The notes under the pieces: model-generated
Database searches by the model: none
What the model saw: only the letters and a program-made list of their open reading frames with translations
What the model was told of the DNA's origin: nothing
Shown here: piece after piece, positions 33,809 to 47,100 of the stretch
Position numbering within the stretch: the stretch's first letter is position 1
Layout of the letters: every line of letters begins with the position of its first letter
Translations under genes and position numbers: made by a program
DNA from: Annulohypoxylon bovei var. microspora
Taxonomy: Eukaryota; Ascomycota; Sordariomycetes; Xylariales; Hypoxylaceae
Direction of reading: 5' to 3'
Assembly: GCA_022836615.1 (NCBI GenBank)
Contig: MU405213.1
Location: 62,001 to 126,000, forward strand
DNA length: 64,000 nucleotides

Positions 33809-36800
33809 ATTTTCTACCACTCACGATCCAAGCCGGTTTCCCGGTTGTCGAAGATGGTGGCTTCTACGGGGAAACACGAAGAATAGGGCGTGCAAGCTCG
33901 CATTGACTCTTGCTTCGTACCGTTCTGTTCAATCTTAACAAAAGGGTCCAAACACCGGGGTCCACTGCGTCAACCCCTGTCGACGGTGGGGCGATTGTTC
34001 CGCGTGGAAGAAAGTGACGATGTGTGAATGGATTTCGCATTAATACAACTAGCTCCACTATTAGAACTAATCCTTTCCAGACGCTGTGATAAGTGTTGGA
34101 AATTATGTACAAGGAATTTGCCTTGTATCGTCAGCGTTGGCTACCCGATATAACAGAGTATGATTGAATCATTTCTGTTTCGAGTAAACGTTATGCTCTC
34201 AACTATGTAGGTGAGAGTATACGTTCAAGATTTGTAACCGTATAGGGAAAATGATAAAAGAAATAAAGTGGTGATATGCACTTACGGGAGCTATCAAGGA
34301 AAGAATAGGGGGAACCCTGATTCACTTAGTAATGCTATAGCTGAGAGGTAATAGTCGTTGATAAGAGGACCAAAGCTAATGGTAGACCTCAAAGCGTCGT
34401 CTCCATGCTCGGCAACTCAGCATAAGTTGAATGGGTTTCAGTATATGCGCGGCCAACCCTACTCTAGCCAATTGGAAGAGATCAAAGATGACGGTAGTAG
34501 ATATATAGAAATATATATCATTAAGAGTATGCAGGCTCCTCGACGGACCAATTCCTAAATCAATGCAATGATCAGCCCTCACGCATCAATAGTTGAAGTT
34601 TACGAAACAGCTCATAGCAATAAGGGTAAGTTGTCAAGAATGCAGGAGAGTTGACCTAACCAAGTTCGACTTACCAAGGTCTAAGCCGAAGTTGTGCAGG
34701 AAGAGAAGCAATTGTCGGGATATGCTTGTTAAAGAGAAGGTCCGCGCTCATGCGAAAATATAGGTAATCAACAGCTCGAGCCGTCAACTGTCAGGCTATT
34801 CATGAAGGCGCAGGAAACGCTCGGTCGAATATGCATCCAGACTTAGGGTAATGATTTCCCCAGAGAATGCAAGGACAGATAGACAGACGAACGAACGAGA
34901 CAGACCGAGTAGATGAACGGGTGGCAGGATGAACCAAGTAGAGAAAAATAAAAACCAAGATTGAAAAGAAAACGACACAGTTGACAGTTGAACGACCGTT
35001 CGGATCGTCACTGTAACTGAGACGGGAAGGGAAAAAGCAAAAGGCGACGATAGGATAAACGTGGTGTCGCGAAACAGCTCGACAGGAGATCAGAAGCAAA
35101 GAAAAAAGACTACGGCCAACCAGGTTCCAATGTCGTGTGTACGATGTGCTCCGTAATGATACCCACTTAGCATGGGACGCAGGGCCAGACCATGACGCCA
35201 GGATAGTTAGAAAGTGATAGGTTAGGTTAGGTACCTGAAGCTTCAAAAGTTCAGAGGCGGGTATGGTCTTACACGGGCGAACGCGGAGTAAGAAGAGACG
35301 ACGCGGGATGTGTTACCTACGGTCAAGGTGATCGCTTTTGCATATGTGGAGTAGGTACCTATAGAACTACAGGTATGCGAGAGAAGAATCATGGTATCTT
35401 CTGCGTGCGTTTCTATGCCCGTAATACTCGTGTTCGCGAGACAGGCATTCCTACAGCGTACGACCTATGAGCGTGTTACTTAGAGTCGTGACAGGCAAGC
35501 TTAAGATTGTCAGGGGTCTAATTTAACCAAACGGTTCCATACCCGCGGAATAAGCAGGTGCCAGAACCAAGAGTCGGCACCGGACGAGGGTCCCCCTGAA
35601 TAGCTAATATAGAACCGTTGTCTAAAGACCCACTACAATGCTTGGCGAGTTGAACCTAACAGCGTTCACAGGCCGAGGGAGGTTAGGACGGTGCCTTAAA
35701 CGGGGTGGCGGGCTTTACTGCAAAGGGATTGATATGGTAGGTTAAAAAGCTACTGCGAGTGTATGGAGATTAAGAACTGTTAGCAGTTCATTAGGAGTAG
35801 GCAATTAAATGACTTGAAGGAAGAAGTCTTATTGGTAGTAAAACGTTACAGTTGCAGTGAGACATAGTAACGTATCGACTCGGGAGAGCCGCCAGTGGCT
35901 CTCTTCCCTCCAATAAATATATTCAGAGCACGTAAATGGACGCCATGAGCTCGATGGAGAAAGCCATTGTTCCTAACCTTCGATCGCGCGTGGTGGATGA
36001 TTTGACATCTACAAAACCCGCCCTCTAGGGGCACGTTAGCGTGTTCAGCACATTAAACAACCTTACCGACCACGCCGGGCGGACGAACTACGGAATGTGG
36101 ACCAGCTGCCATGGGGTTACAAGGAATTTTAGCAGCTTTTGCTAGGTTGGATTCACCAGCCGTTCAAGGGGGCTTGTCTTGAGAGAGTGAGGCGCATCGT
36201 GTCCCGCTAGGTGACGAATATTGAAGAGGAAACTCGCCCGAATCCGACGGAAATTCTATGTAACAAGCTTGATGATTCGAAATGTGTATTAGCTAGGGTG
36301 TCTTGGATGTGATAAGGACAGTGATATCGAATAGGAACCTCTGGTAATCACTTCCAATGCCGGGAATATCTCCCCAGCTGTGCCTCATATTTGAATTGTT
36401 GCACATTGTAATACTACTGTATCATTCATAGTTGTTACATGCAACGACTGGACAATTCATAGAAGCGTAGAAATGCCGAGTGAGGCAACGTGGAGCAATA
36501 AGAAAACGTCCAGATGTTTTTTCTACATGCCGAGCTTCCTGAAAAGTCGATCTCTCATCCAACTAATCGCTTGTCAAAGCACAATCCTACCCGAGTGATG
36601 TCGAGGTTGCATATGCAAGGCACAGTTTGACAGACATGCATGGGACGGTCCACCGACAAGGCCAACGACAACGACAAGCATTTGGATTGTGATCTGTTAG
36701 CCTCATTAAGAAAATAATACAACTCTTAAGAGATGGTTATCCTTTAATTCTACGCATTCCCCCAGGACGTTGTATCCATTGCTATTATTACCAAATCATG

Positions 36801-39618
36801 CCGCTAAATGACTCCGTATTTTGGGTTGCTAATCGAAATCCCCAGAAAGCAAATTGTCTGTGTGTGAGCTGATCACGCACTTACATAGATCAGATTATTG
36901 TGTGCATATGGTGCAGCTGAAGTCCAATTGCTCGGACAGTGGACACATGAGGCTAAGAGTTGATATATTTAACTACCGGTTTCGAATCATTCAAATCCAC
37001 ACGTGGGATAAGTGTTGAGCTGCGTACGCAAAGCAATCTGATTAAGACATTTAAGAATGTCTAGGTAGGTAAATATAGCAAGTTTTCGGAAGTTTCCATC
37101 GTCAATATCTGATCCTCGCCTACGCCTCCGATGATGCTCGCCAAATCTTAAGATAGACCAGCTTCCCTGTTTTTCAAGGGTCTTTTCAATTATCATAACT
37201 CTCCCTCCCTTCGCTTCGCGACGTCAGACAAGCTGTCAGGTCAGGCTCGTATATCCCTGGGCCTTCGGACTCCAAAGACCAGCATATCAAACTTGATAGG
37301 TACTTCGGTTGCTTCCCTTGACAGCTTCATCGGCCTTGTTCTCGTCAAATTGGTTACGGATACCTGGTAGTTGGGATGTTTTCAAGGCTGTCGAAAACTG
37401 TTGTTGCTTACCTACAAGCAAAACCATCGCGCAATATTATTTATCAGTTTCTATATCACATGTTTCATGATGGCTTCTGCGAAGGCGCAGTCGAAGCATA
37501 GAAATCGGCAAAGTTACCCTTCCAGTAGCAGCCGAATGTGACCGATGCTACGGTTCTGCATCTCCCCGGTCTGGAGAAGGGTGCAGTTTCGCGTCCAACT
37601 TAACAACCCTACCTTACCCACCAGGGACCTTGTAATCTAAAAGCGAGGCACGTGTTTTCATGCCACTAGCGAGTTAGTTTAGTCTAGATAGAGTTGGGGA
37701 GAAACGGATTTCTTCACATTTTGGAACGCACGATCTTTTGATAGATAGAAAATAGCTTAGAAATTTATGAAGCTAAACTGAAGAATGCTATAAATGTACG
37801 CCTGACAAGATATTCCCCCCACGCGGCTGAATACCTATGTAATATGTAAACCCAAGCTGCCCAAGAAAATATTTCTTCTCTTATAAATGCCTAATCAAGC
37901 TCATAGGCACCGTCGGATTTTAGACGTTTCCTCCCGTCCCGCCCCTCCATTACGGCTCTTAAGGGTATGTACCAGCCGCTTAAAACTACCCTATCACATA
38001 CGCAGGCTAATGTCCATTCTACGACACCGTAGTACCTGTACCTGTAGGGAGGTATGTACCTAAGTACGGTAATCTTGGGTTAGGTTAAAGAGAAATCGTA
38101 AGTAAATTTCTGATGAACGATCGTCGAAACTAAGAAAACACTTACGGCCAACTAAACTTGATGACGATAGCAGTGTTTGTTTCGACATCCACATATCGTC
38201 GTATCTTAACAGTTTTTGTTCACCGAAGCGCAACATCGCGTCCCCGACAACTCGGGCGCCAAGCATAAATTACTGCAGATTAGACGTGCAACTCGTTCCA
38301 AGATCTAACCCAGACTACAGCAATCCGGCCCTACTAAGTGCTCCCGTCCAGCGTAGCAAGGTGACTATTTTAGTTTAGACCGTTGTAACCTTTCGGCGTC
38401 GACACCTTATGTCGGCTCTTAACTAGATTCGACGGCCATCTTACCCGTTATGTCTGCCACAAGGCTCGAACGGGAATAGGGCAATGCGAGGGAGCTTTCA
38501 CTAGGGTCTTCTGAAACTTAGGCTAGGTACCTAACGCAGAACATCTTCTCTCATCACAGCTGGCTGCAAAGATTTTCTGGAGGATTTCGAAAAACGGCTC
38601 GACACTCTGGGGTCTCAGACCGGAGCTACGCCAGCGAACCAGCCGATCTAGTTGAAAAGCCTCTGAACAAGCCATCTCCAGCTTAGTAATAGGAATCACG
38701 CTAGCAAATGAGCCCCGGTTAGAAGAAAAAAAGACCTCAGCCAACAAAAGTCGCGCTATTGTACAATATAATACAAGTATGCGCGACCCAGTCGACCTTC
38801 TAAGATTCCACGCGTACAGGCCAACATTACTACATACCACACAATACCCATATCATAGCCAGGTTTGGTACAGGAACCTGGGGAACCCTCCCGTCTTACT
38901 ATGTATGTACATATCCAGGCAGCTTCGAGGGTAATTCCGTGAGCTGATTCGGTGGCCTTTTTGTTTCTATGGCAGTGGCCGAGAAACACGTCTTACCTCG
39001 TAGAACCAGCCGGTTAATTCCATCTCGTACATACCTGGGCACGCACGAACCTCTAGACCCAAATCTCCACTTCCCGTCTTCGAAAGTGTGCTCGACCTGC
39101 TTTGATGCAAGGAGAATCACACATCGGGGGTTGTGCCAATTTCAACGGGCTTGCATACGACCCCGAGCGCGCAACTTTAAAAGGCGTCAGTGAGATCATT
39201 GATCATTGATACCTATCATATATCCTGTATTTCGTGCCATCGCGACTTACGATGTGACTATGCGGTCGATATGCATAATTACTATTATGATCTTGCTTGG
39301 CTAGGTGAATAACACGATATGTCAACATTTAGGTATCTAATAGGGGCTATCCTATCAACGGGACCGAATTATATCCATAGGTACCTACCTATGTAGGTAC
39401 GCACGCAAGAGACCAATGCCTTGTCCAATCACTTATCCACGATGATTATTCCTAGGTTAGACATGTCTAGCTATCACAAGCCCCTTTTTCTTCTCGCCAC
39501 CTTGCTATTTATTTCGAACCACAAGCAAAGAGTCAGCAGGTATTTAAGTGGCTGAGTGGCCAGACTTGGTTCCGAAGGCTCGCAGTCCTACTAGAGACAT
39601 ACCTAGGCACCCGTAGTA

Positions 39619-39895
39619 TCTCCCGAAGTGCCAGTTGACAGCAGGTACATGAAGGTCCAAAATAAAAACCACTTTGATTGGTTAAAAAGGGCTTAGTAAT
39701 CACCACTATTTTGCACTAACAAAAAAGGGTTATTTCACGGCGTAGAAATCCTGATACTGTTAAATTCTGGTACATGTGGCATGGGCAAGATTAGTATGGG
39801 AGAGCATGTATCTTTTTTCTTTGATATTTAATTGGATGCATCCTTTGGTGTTTTTGTGGGTCCATGTACCTGCTGTCAATTGGCACTTCGGGAGA
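39619..39895. mobile_element. MITE-like inverted-repeat element, TA-flanked (277 bp)
   Basis: The left end TCTCCCGAAGTGCCAG.. and the reverse complement of the right end TCTCCCGAAGTGCCAA.. agree over 33 bp with one mismatch. Further inward they match only loosely. TA lies directly outside both ends, as expected for Tc1/mariner/pogo-type insertion. There is no internal coding frame of note, so it would be non-autonomous. No second copy was seen in this window. Confidence 0.7.
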
Positions 39896-42289
39896 TAGAG
39901 AAAGAAACACGTCTTACGTACAGTATGTGGACCAGTATCATATTGATTACTACTAACGGTACAGACCGTCAGCTTCCTTTTTGATGCGGAGATGGGTTGA
40001 GCCTCAATGTTCCCTTGCGTGGAACCTACTGCATGATCTAAGTTCGGGAATCGTCCCGGCCCTTGCGTGGGGCAAAGCTGTGGGCAGAACGAACATGTCA
40101 GATCATGGTTCATTTGTGGAATGGCCTTTTTGTCTCTACTTCTCGGATTCTTACGGTGTAGCTGCTTTTTTATTTTGCGTCGTCTCGCACGATTTCCCCG
40201 GATCAGACGGTTCTGGTTGAGTCCATACCTACCTTGTAGTTTGGTTGATTGGTGATCACCCGCTGTAAGATGAGATGATAAAGCTTGGCAACCTCGAAAC
40301 CCCGATGGCAGGTTTCGGACGAATTATCGTCGTGTTTGCTTGACACGCAACTACGATTGTTTCCCTATCGGCCAAATCACCCAATATCGCCGGGCAACGG
40401 TGAATCATGACTCTATCGCCTCCGAAGTTCGTATAGATGTTGCCACCGATTTTCGTAGGTTAATAGGTGCCTACAGTACTAAAGAGAAGGCCTCCGGCGA
40501 AGCCTCGCTCACCTTCCTGCATATTGCATGCCAAGTCCTCCAAATCAATCTGACGCCCCCGCCCCCCCTATTGACATCTTGATCTAAAATCGGGCGTGTA
40601 CCGGTAGGTAAGCTGGAAGTGGATCCAGACCACCGGTACGGGTTCCTTTACGCGGCTCCATAAACCGGGTAGCCCGGAAGTCTGCTTACATACATTAGCT
40701 GCCCACGGTTTCCTTACTTGAGATAGCATCGGCGCCTTCGGGAGGCTGGAATCATTGCCTATGAAACATACGATTTCGTCTACTAGAGCCGCAATGAACA
40801 TCACCTAACCGTAATGATGATGCAACGATCATCACATCAACTACTACCTGGGTTGCTGTTCTGATTTAGGGAAATACAACACGCGACACATCTATTCGAC
40901 AACATCCGGTTCAAGAGTAGAAGATATCGTGTGCTCAAGGTATATACAGCTGTAGAAGGACTATGTGTATATGTATGCTCCTATGTCATCTGTGTCACTC
41001 AATTGCATATTTAGAAGTGTACTAGTAAACCTCTTCAGCAAGGTATTCGTATAGCAGCCCTATACCCAGGAGACCCCTCTTCCCTAACTATATACGGGAA
41101 GCCGAACAGTCCGTAGTCAGTATATCCAACAGCTCCGGTGCACGGTCAATCGATCAACTTTCCATACCTAAATATAAACAACCTAGTAGTCACGAGGTAA
41201 AAGATAATTTATTAAGCTCATGTAGGTGACACTTCTTCAACTAACCACGGCCACTATCAACGGGGGATGTCGAAAATGCATCCGACGGCGAGCGTCTAGT
41301 GCCAACTGTCGGCTCTCCAAAAGCAGAAATGGTGTTAGAGTAGTTAGAGACTAAACTAAGTACTAGTCCAAATACATGGCCCTTGAGGTAGATCATGTAT
41401 ACTATTGCGCGGCACTTGCTGCTTGCATGAGAAGCGAGACTTCCCACGATGTTATGCGATACCTATGGTGTACTATGTGTCTACTTACCGGTACAAGCTG
41501 AAGAATGTACAAGAACATCACGTAGAAACTAGGTATGCTATGTTTTGTTTCTCTCTAGGACTCCTTCCTCACTATGGCTAAAGCTATGCGTATTAGATGC
41601 ATCCAAGAGAAGACTACCTGTTAGGTACCCCTTGTATATCGATCGGTACTATCCACGATGCTCACATATACATACATACCTAGGTAGGTGGATTTCATAC
41701 TCTACCCCCATATTAGTTTCCAGCTATATCTAAACGTATACACCTTAAGAATGCCATCGTAAACCCTTCTCGGAACACGGTGACACGGTCACACGGTCAC
41801 AGGTCAGAACTGATAGTAACAACTTGGCTGTAAGGAGATTATGAGAGTGTTGTATCAGGGATAATTAGTCTTAGATATGTGATTAAAACTAGTAAAGACG
41901 CTGAGAATAGTTAGTTTACGTTTCTATCTCTACACAGCCGTTATATCAATATTCTGATATAACAAGAACATGTCGAGAAGTGTATGCTACTCAACTTTAC
42001 CTTGCTCTACATCAGGGACTTCGACATGAGCATGAAACAGTGTTACTCTTTGTCGAATCTATAGAAACACACAAAAGCTTCTAAGGTTTAGATATAACTA
42101 AAGCATCTTAGGTAGGTACTTTGAAAAGTTCCGAGTAGAAGAGGCGGGTGGTTGACAGCTTATGGATATGCCTTCTAATAATCCTCATCACTGAGCAAAA
42201 CCTACACTTTCACATATACGTTCTATTACTGACTCTTACAAATATATTTTACGTGGAGTTCTCTCGTGTTAAGGAAATCTGGATGTGTA

Positions 42290-42572
42290 CTAGCACTGGC
42301 TCAGTCGCCTGCCGTGCCTTCGGCACTGCGCTTTAATTGGGAAATGGAACAGTAATTCAGACAATACTTTGTACTATATGGGATTTCCCATACAAAAGGA
42401 AGTATCTTCAAAATAACCGTATAAAATATTAAAAAGGTAAAGATATTTATCTGATAAGAATCCCACCAAATACTCATATATCAGCTAACAGTTAGATATG
42501 TCTGAATTAATGATCCATTTCCTAATTAAAGCGCAGTGCCAAAGGCACGGCAGGCGACTGAGCCAGTGCTAG
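42290..42572. mobile_element. MITE-like inverted-repeat element, TA-flanked (283 bp)
   Basis: Left arm 42290-42363 and right arm 42499-42572 are inverted copies over 74 bp with four mismatches. They begin CTAGCACTGGCTCAGTCGCC. TA flanks both ends (42288-42289 and 42573-42574). Each arm contains a small nested palindrome, GTGCC-TTC-GGCAC. The interior is AT-rich and non-coding. The first two arm differences are transitions, one of them TpG/TpA as RIP would make. Confidence 0.78.
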
Positions 42573-43329
42573 TAAATACAGGATCAATATAATCACATTA
42601 ACATCATCAACAACATAGTTGATTAACAAGCTCATATAAGCGTAAGTAAGAAAGACCGGGACTTGCTATTTAAGACATTAAGGGGTTAATGGTAACTAAA
42701 AGCCTTGGAACTAAAGAATCTCTAATGAACTCTGTCACTGGTTAAACTATGCAGGAGTTCTAGTGACTGATATTACGAACTTGGTAGTTTTCGTAAATCG
42801 CGACTTGGTTTCGGGCATGCCAAAGCCATTCGTTCCTGTGAGGCAATGATAGACAACCCATTCTTATAGGATAAATATATTTAAAATATGTGCCTAGTAA
42901 ACACCACATTAAATTGCTAACAGATATGTGAGGGTGAAGATGTCGATGCTAGATAAAAGAACTAATCATCAACTACCTTGTAGGTATGGTAGTTATAGCG
43001 AAAGAAAAGACGTCGCGCACTTTCTAGCAAGAAGTCCCTATCGTAACATCGGGTCTTTTTCTGTGCACGCAAATACCGAGATTCGATGTCTTATAGGGCG
43101 CGCCTGTATGTATGTACGTCGGCACATGCCAATATCTTACTCGACGGGCCAACGGGAAGCCCCACCCCTATCCGATGGCCGGATCTATTGCCGATCGATA
43201 TGAGAATCCCTCTTTGTTTAACGGTTCCATCGTCGCACAAATAAGATTTATATCAGACTTTAAGTTTCTAAATGTTTAATATTTACGACGCACATATAGT
43301 TATAATATACTCGAAGAAAAAATAGAAAA

Positions 43330-44145
43330 ATGGCAGCTCCCATCCCCGAGGCGCTTCGGAACATCAAGGCCTTAACCTTCGATGTCTTCGGCACGGTTGT
43401 GGACCACCGCACGTCGGTTCCGCAGGAACTTGTGAGCCGAGCCCAGGAGAAGATAGCATCTCCCGGATTTAGCTCGCTACCCGAAGTATCAAGAACTCGC
43501 TTTGAAGCAATGACCGATGAGGACTGGGCGAAGGTGGCAGAGGAGTGGAGGACCAGCTATTGGCAATTCACGCGGTCGTTCGTGCCCGGCAAGTCGGAAT
43601 GGAAAGACATCGATGCGCATCATTACGAGGCCCTGCATGAGCTTCTGCGCAAGTGGGAACTCACCTCTATCTACACAGACGACGAGGTGCGCTCGCTAAG
43701 TCTAGTATGGCATAAGCTCAAGCCGTGGGACGACTCCGCGGCAGGCATCCGGCGGCTAGGAACCCGGTTCGTCACCTCGACGCTGTCTAACGGCAACCGG
43801 TCGCTGCTGCAAGACCTGGACTCCAACGGCAGTCTAGGCTTTCGGAAGATCCAATCTTCTGCCGACTTTGGCGCGTATAAGCCGCATCCGAGCACGTACC
43901 TGGGCGCGGCAGCTGCCCTTGGGGTTCGGCCCGACGAGGTCGCCATGGTCGCGGCTCACCTGGCGGACTTAGCCGGCGCACGCACGGCTGGGCTTCGAAC
44001 GATCTATGTGGAGCGACCCCGCGAGGAATCGTGGGGGGCCGAGGAGCAGCAGTATAAGGAAGCGCGCGAATGGGTTGACTTGTGGGTTACTGAGAGCGAG
44101 GATGGATTTCTCGAAGTAGCGAGAAGACTCGGAATACCCGAGTAA
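43330..44145 (+). CDS. Type II haloacid-dehalogenase-like hydrolase
   Basis: Single exon of 271 aa from an ATG in AAAATGG context. HAD motif 1 is LTFDVFGTVVD with nucleophile Asp18. Motif 2 is TSTLSNGN (Thr/Ser region about 149-156). The motif 3 Lys lies in FGAYKPHPSTY. Motif 4 is VAMVAAHLADLAGARTAGL, the form typical of L-2-haloacid dehalogenases. The helical cap sits between motifs 1 and 2. Bacterial members hydrolyse L-2-haloacids; fungal copies are common and mostly of unknown substrate, so dehalogenation should not be assumed. The gene stands alone in a gene-poor region, lacks introns, and uses GC-rich codons compared with its surroundings. Confidence 0.93.
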   Translation: MAAPIPEALRNIKALTFDVFGTVVDHRTSVPQELVSRAQEKIASPGFSSLPEVSRTRFEAMTDEDWAKVAEEWRTSYWQFTRSFVPGKSEWKDIDAHHYEALHELLRKWELTSIYTDDEVRSLSLVWHKLKPWDDSAAGIRRLGTRFVTSTLSNGNRSLLQDLDSNGSLGFRKIQSSADFGAYKPHPSTYLGAAAALGVRPDEVAMVAAHLADLAGARTAGLRTIYVERPREESWGAEEQQYKEAREWVDLWVTESEDGFLEVARRLGIPE

Positions 44146-47100
44146 AGCGCGCATGAACCAATAATAGGATCTTCTTGACCTTGGTCAAAATGGGGGTTCG
44201 ATATCTGACTATGTGTTTTTTGCGTGGTGACTAACGAGAAATAGCTCGAGTGATAGGTGATATCTCATAGTGGGATGCGAAGAAAATTGACAACCTACGA
44301 AGTTTTGAATCCAGGTACCCGGAGACTCCGCCGCAACCTAGCCACATAGAGTACGTCCTAAATTCATACAGAAAAATTGAAAGTAGCGGTGATGTTGTAC
44401 ACCCCAGACGCTTTACATGTTGGCTATCCCAGGGGAGTGGAAGACGCGGCAAGTACCGATGGCCGCGGCTCCCACGTGCGTTTATCGCGTCTTTCATGTG
44501 GAATGAAAGTTGCGACCTCACACGATGCGCTTTACATACCTACCTATGTATGAACACCGAGGTCTATATTAGCACTAGTCGCAACGGAACTTGAATGCCG
44601 GATTAGGCATGACTGATCATCTCTAATATGCCGTAGACTCTCTGCGTAATCAAGCGTCTCGGCCCGCGTTAAGCTAGAAGCATAGCGGAAGTGAGAAGTG
44701 AGCAATTGAAAAGCGTAACAATGAATCTGTGATGTCCATGATTTTTGCTTCTTCCGAAATCAAGTCAAACTCCCTTTCATCCGTTTAAAGGGGTACTACT
44801 GTTGTACCCGAACCACGGCCAACGACGCTCGAATATTGAAAGCAAAGTGACCCCTGTTGGCGAGCGCACAGTTCATGCATAATAGACGATTTTCCGTGTG
44901 CTCGAGCGTATTGTTGGGATCCAATGCCTCCCCGCCGACCTTGTTGAATTGCTTGGGATTGAATAAACAAGAATCTGAAATCTTCACGTTGCAATTCCAC
45001 TGAGAAGTTGGACGTGACGAAGAAGGACTTGGCCCTCTTTACATAACCGACGCATTGCTCATGTAAGAATAGCTCTATAAGACACGCTTCGTAAGCATAA
45101 GTAAAGCTTGAAAGTTAGAAGTTCCCGAAGAGTCCAAATGCGCCTTGTCTCAATCAAAGGAGCGATCGGACACGAGAAAGTTTGCTGCCTGCATCTCATC
45201 ACGCCCGCTCACTGCCAAGGTAGGTTTAGATAGGAATGACACGGGCGCCGATGCTCCAGTTCTATGGCAACGCCGCGCAAGCCATTAAAGCTTTCCCCCA
45301 TACGACTTTGCCATTCGCAACAAGCGAGCGCATGCATATGCGGCATCGTAAATTAAGCGCCGCGAGGTCTGTTACGTATCGAAAGCTCTGGACAGAACGC
45401 AGCCCCGACGTCGTCTTGAGGTCCCGCCGCCAAGGCGAGAAAAAAGGCGCCTGCATCTGTGAAACACACTGTAATAAAGACGATGATTGGGAGGGTCCGA
45501 GACTAGTAGGTTGTGACGGTAAGATCGAATAGACTACGTCGTACACGCAGTTATATGTGTGTGCGTATACGGTAGAACTTCACTTCTCGGGTCAACCAAT
45601 GGTAACCCTAACAGTGACGAGAACGATTGTGGGCGGCCGATGAGGGCAAGCATCCTAAGCGAAGTATGTGCCAGTTGCAGTTGATAGGTATGCGACCACG
45701 CCTATTCGTCCTTTTGCCTTTCATGACCTGTAGGTATGGTGACATTGCCGCGGAGTAGAAAGAGTTTTGACAGAAGGATTCATCGTTGATCTTGAAAATG
45801 CAACAGTTGAAAGGTAATGTGAGTGAACAGAACAAGTTTCGGAGTTGACAGTTGTAATCGTCTAAATTTTCCGTTTTCTTAATTTTATTTATAGAATTTG
45901 CAAAGACGAGCTGGACCTAGGTAGGCTGACAGTTTTATCTTCTTTTATTAATGTCCGGCCGTCGAATCGTTGTCGAAGCCATACCACCACCACCCCTTTC
46001 AGGCGCTCTCCTGTCACACGAGAGATTTTTAAGGCAAGGTAGGTAATGTAGGTAACGAATTCTTCGGACTTGGAGGATCCGCATTGGGCAGTATATGGAT
46101 ATGCAGACTCGGAGGAAAACATCTTACAGGGTGAAAGCCGCCGACACGTAGTAACGACCTATGCAAGGTATTTCTTTCCAACCCCTCAGCGAAGCGAAAA
46201 TCGGATGCTGTAGGTCCCCGGCACGGAACGCGGGTTGGTGCTTGCTTGTATGTGCGTATACCGGCGGTTGAGCCTCAGTCGTTCTCGAGCCGCCGGGGTT
46301 TAATACTTTTCCAAATTCTTAGGTCTTTAGGGGAACACTTGTTCAAGAAGGGGTCTCCTTGCTAAAGAATAAGGGAACGAAAACACCAAGCCTCTATTCC
46401 GGGACGAAATCGACATAGCTCCTGAGAGGGACTGATGATAGGTGGCTTTGAGGAAACATGAAGCTCCGAGAGGAATGGAGAAAAGGAGAAAAGGAAGAAA
46501 GGAAGAAAAATGAAGTAGAGGAGGTAAGCCAGCTCCGACAAAGCTTGCCGCAGGTTTAACGGATTACCTGTTTTCGAAACAAGAAGAAATTCGAACAAAT
46601 GAGTGCGGTTGGTTCTGCTAGATTGCATCCCCCTTATTTTATATACTACTCTATGACCTCAAACCTTGGAATGAGCCGGGAATTATCTTACATCAAGACG
46701 GCCGAGGCATTTATAGTCGTGGTCATAGTTGTAGTTAACTATAATAAATAGTTGTTTAGGGGAAAATATATGAAGTATCCAAGTACCTCTAAAGGTAACC
46801 TTAGGTAAAGGTAATGGATGCTAAGGTAGGAGCTATGTATAGAAGATGTATGTATTAGATGTATGGGATAGGACGTATGTACCTACATGTATGTAGGTGT
46901 TACAGTAAATCCTCACCTGCACCTTCCACTTAATTCCAACCTTAGCTTAACCTGGCCTACATTACATGCGCATACTTTTTTCTTCTTCTCTTTAAGAACC
47001 CCCCAGTCATTTTCCCTCCCTAAATGCACACATACAGAAAAAAATTCAAAAAATTCCGTGGCATCTGACTACGACATGATCTAATATTGCGACAATAAGT

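Larger units (their letters stand above)
33809..43329. other. 9.5 kb gene-free region with two MITE-like elements
   Basis: No frame longer than about 117 codons and none with family resemblance. GT..AG-like signals occur (for example GTAAGT on the minus strand near 34284, 34668 and 38143), so untranslated exons of the ApsA mRNA or noncoding RNAs are possible. It contains two inverted-repeat elements (39619-39895, 42290-42572) and CCTAGG-type palindromes near 39376-39402 and 41675-41690. Composition is not strikingly AT-rich, so heavy RIP is not obvious. Confidence 0.5.

Noticed and set aside
38981..39915. AAACACGTCTTAC occurring twice in direct orientation, read as possible minus-strand splice donors
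   Set aside because: The shared sequence is only 13 bases and neither site joins frames with coding character.
45236..45546. Overlapping 94-98 codon frames on both strands
   Set aside because: No family resemblance, biased composition or splice context; overlapping on both strands suggests chance.
46362..46628. Hydrophobic 88-codon minus-strand frame that might be a small membrane protein
   Set aside because: The hydrophobic run comes from a simple A/G-rich plus-strand tract (near 46480-46520), not from a convincing gene.
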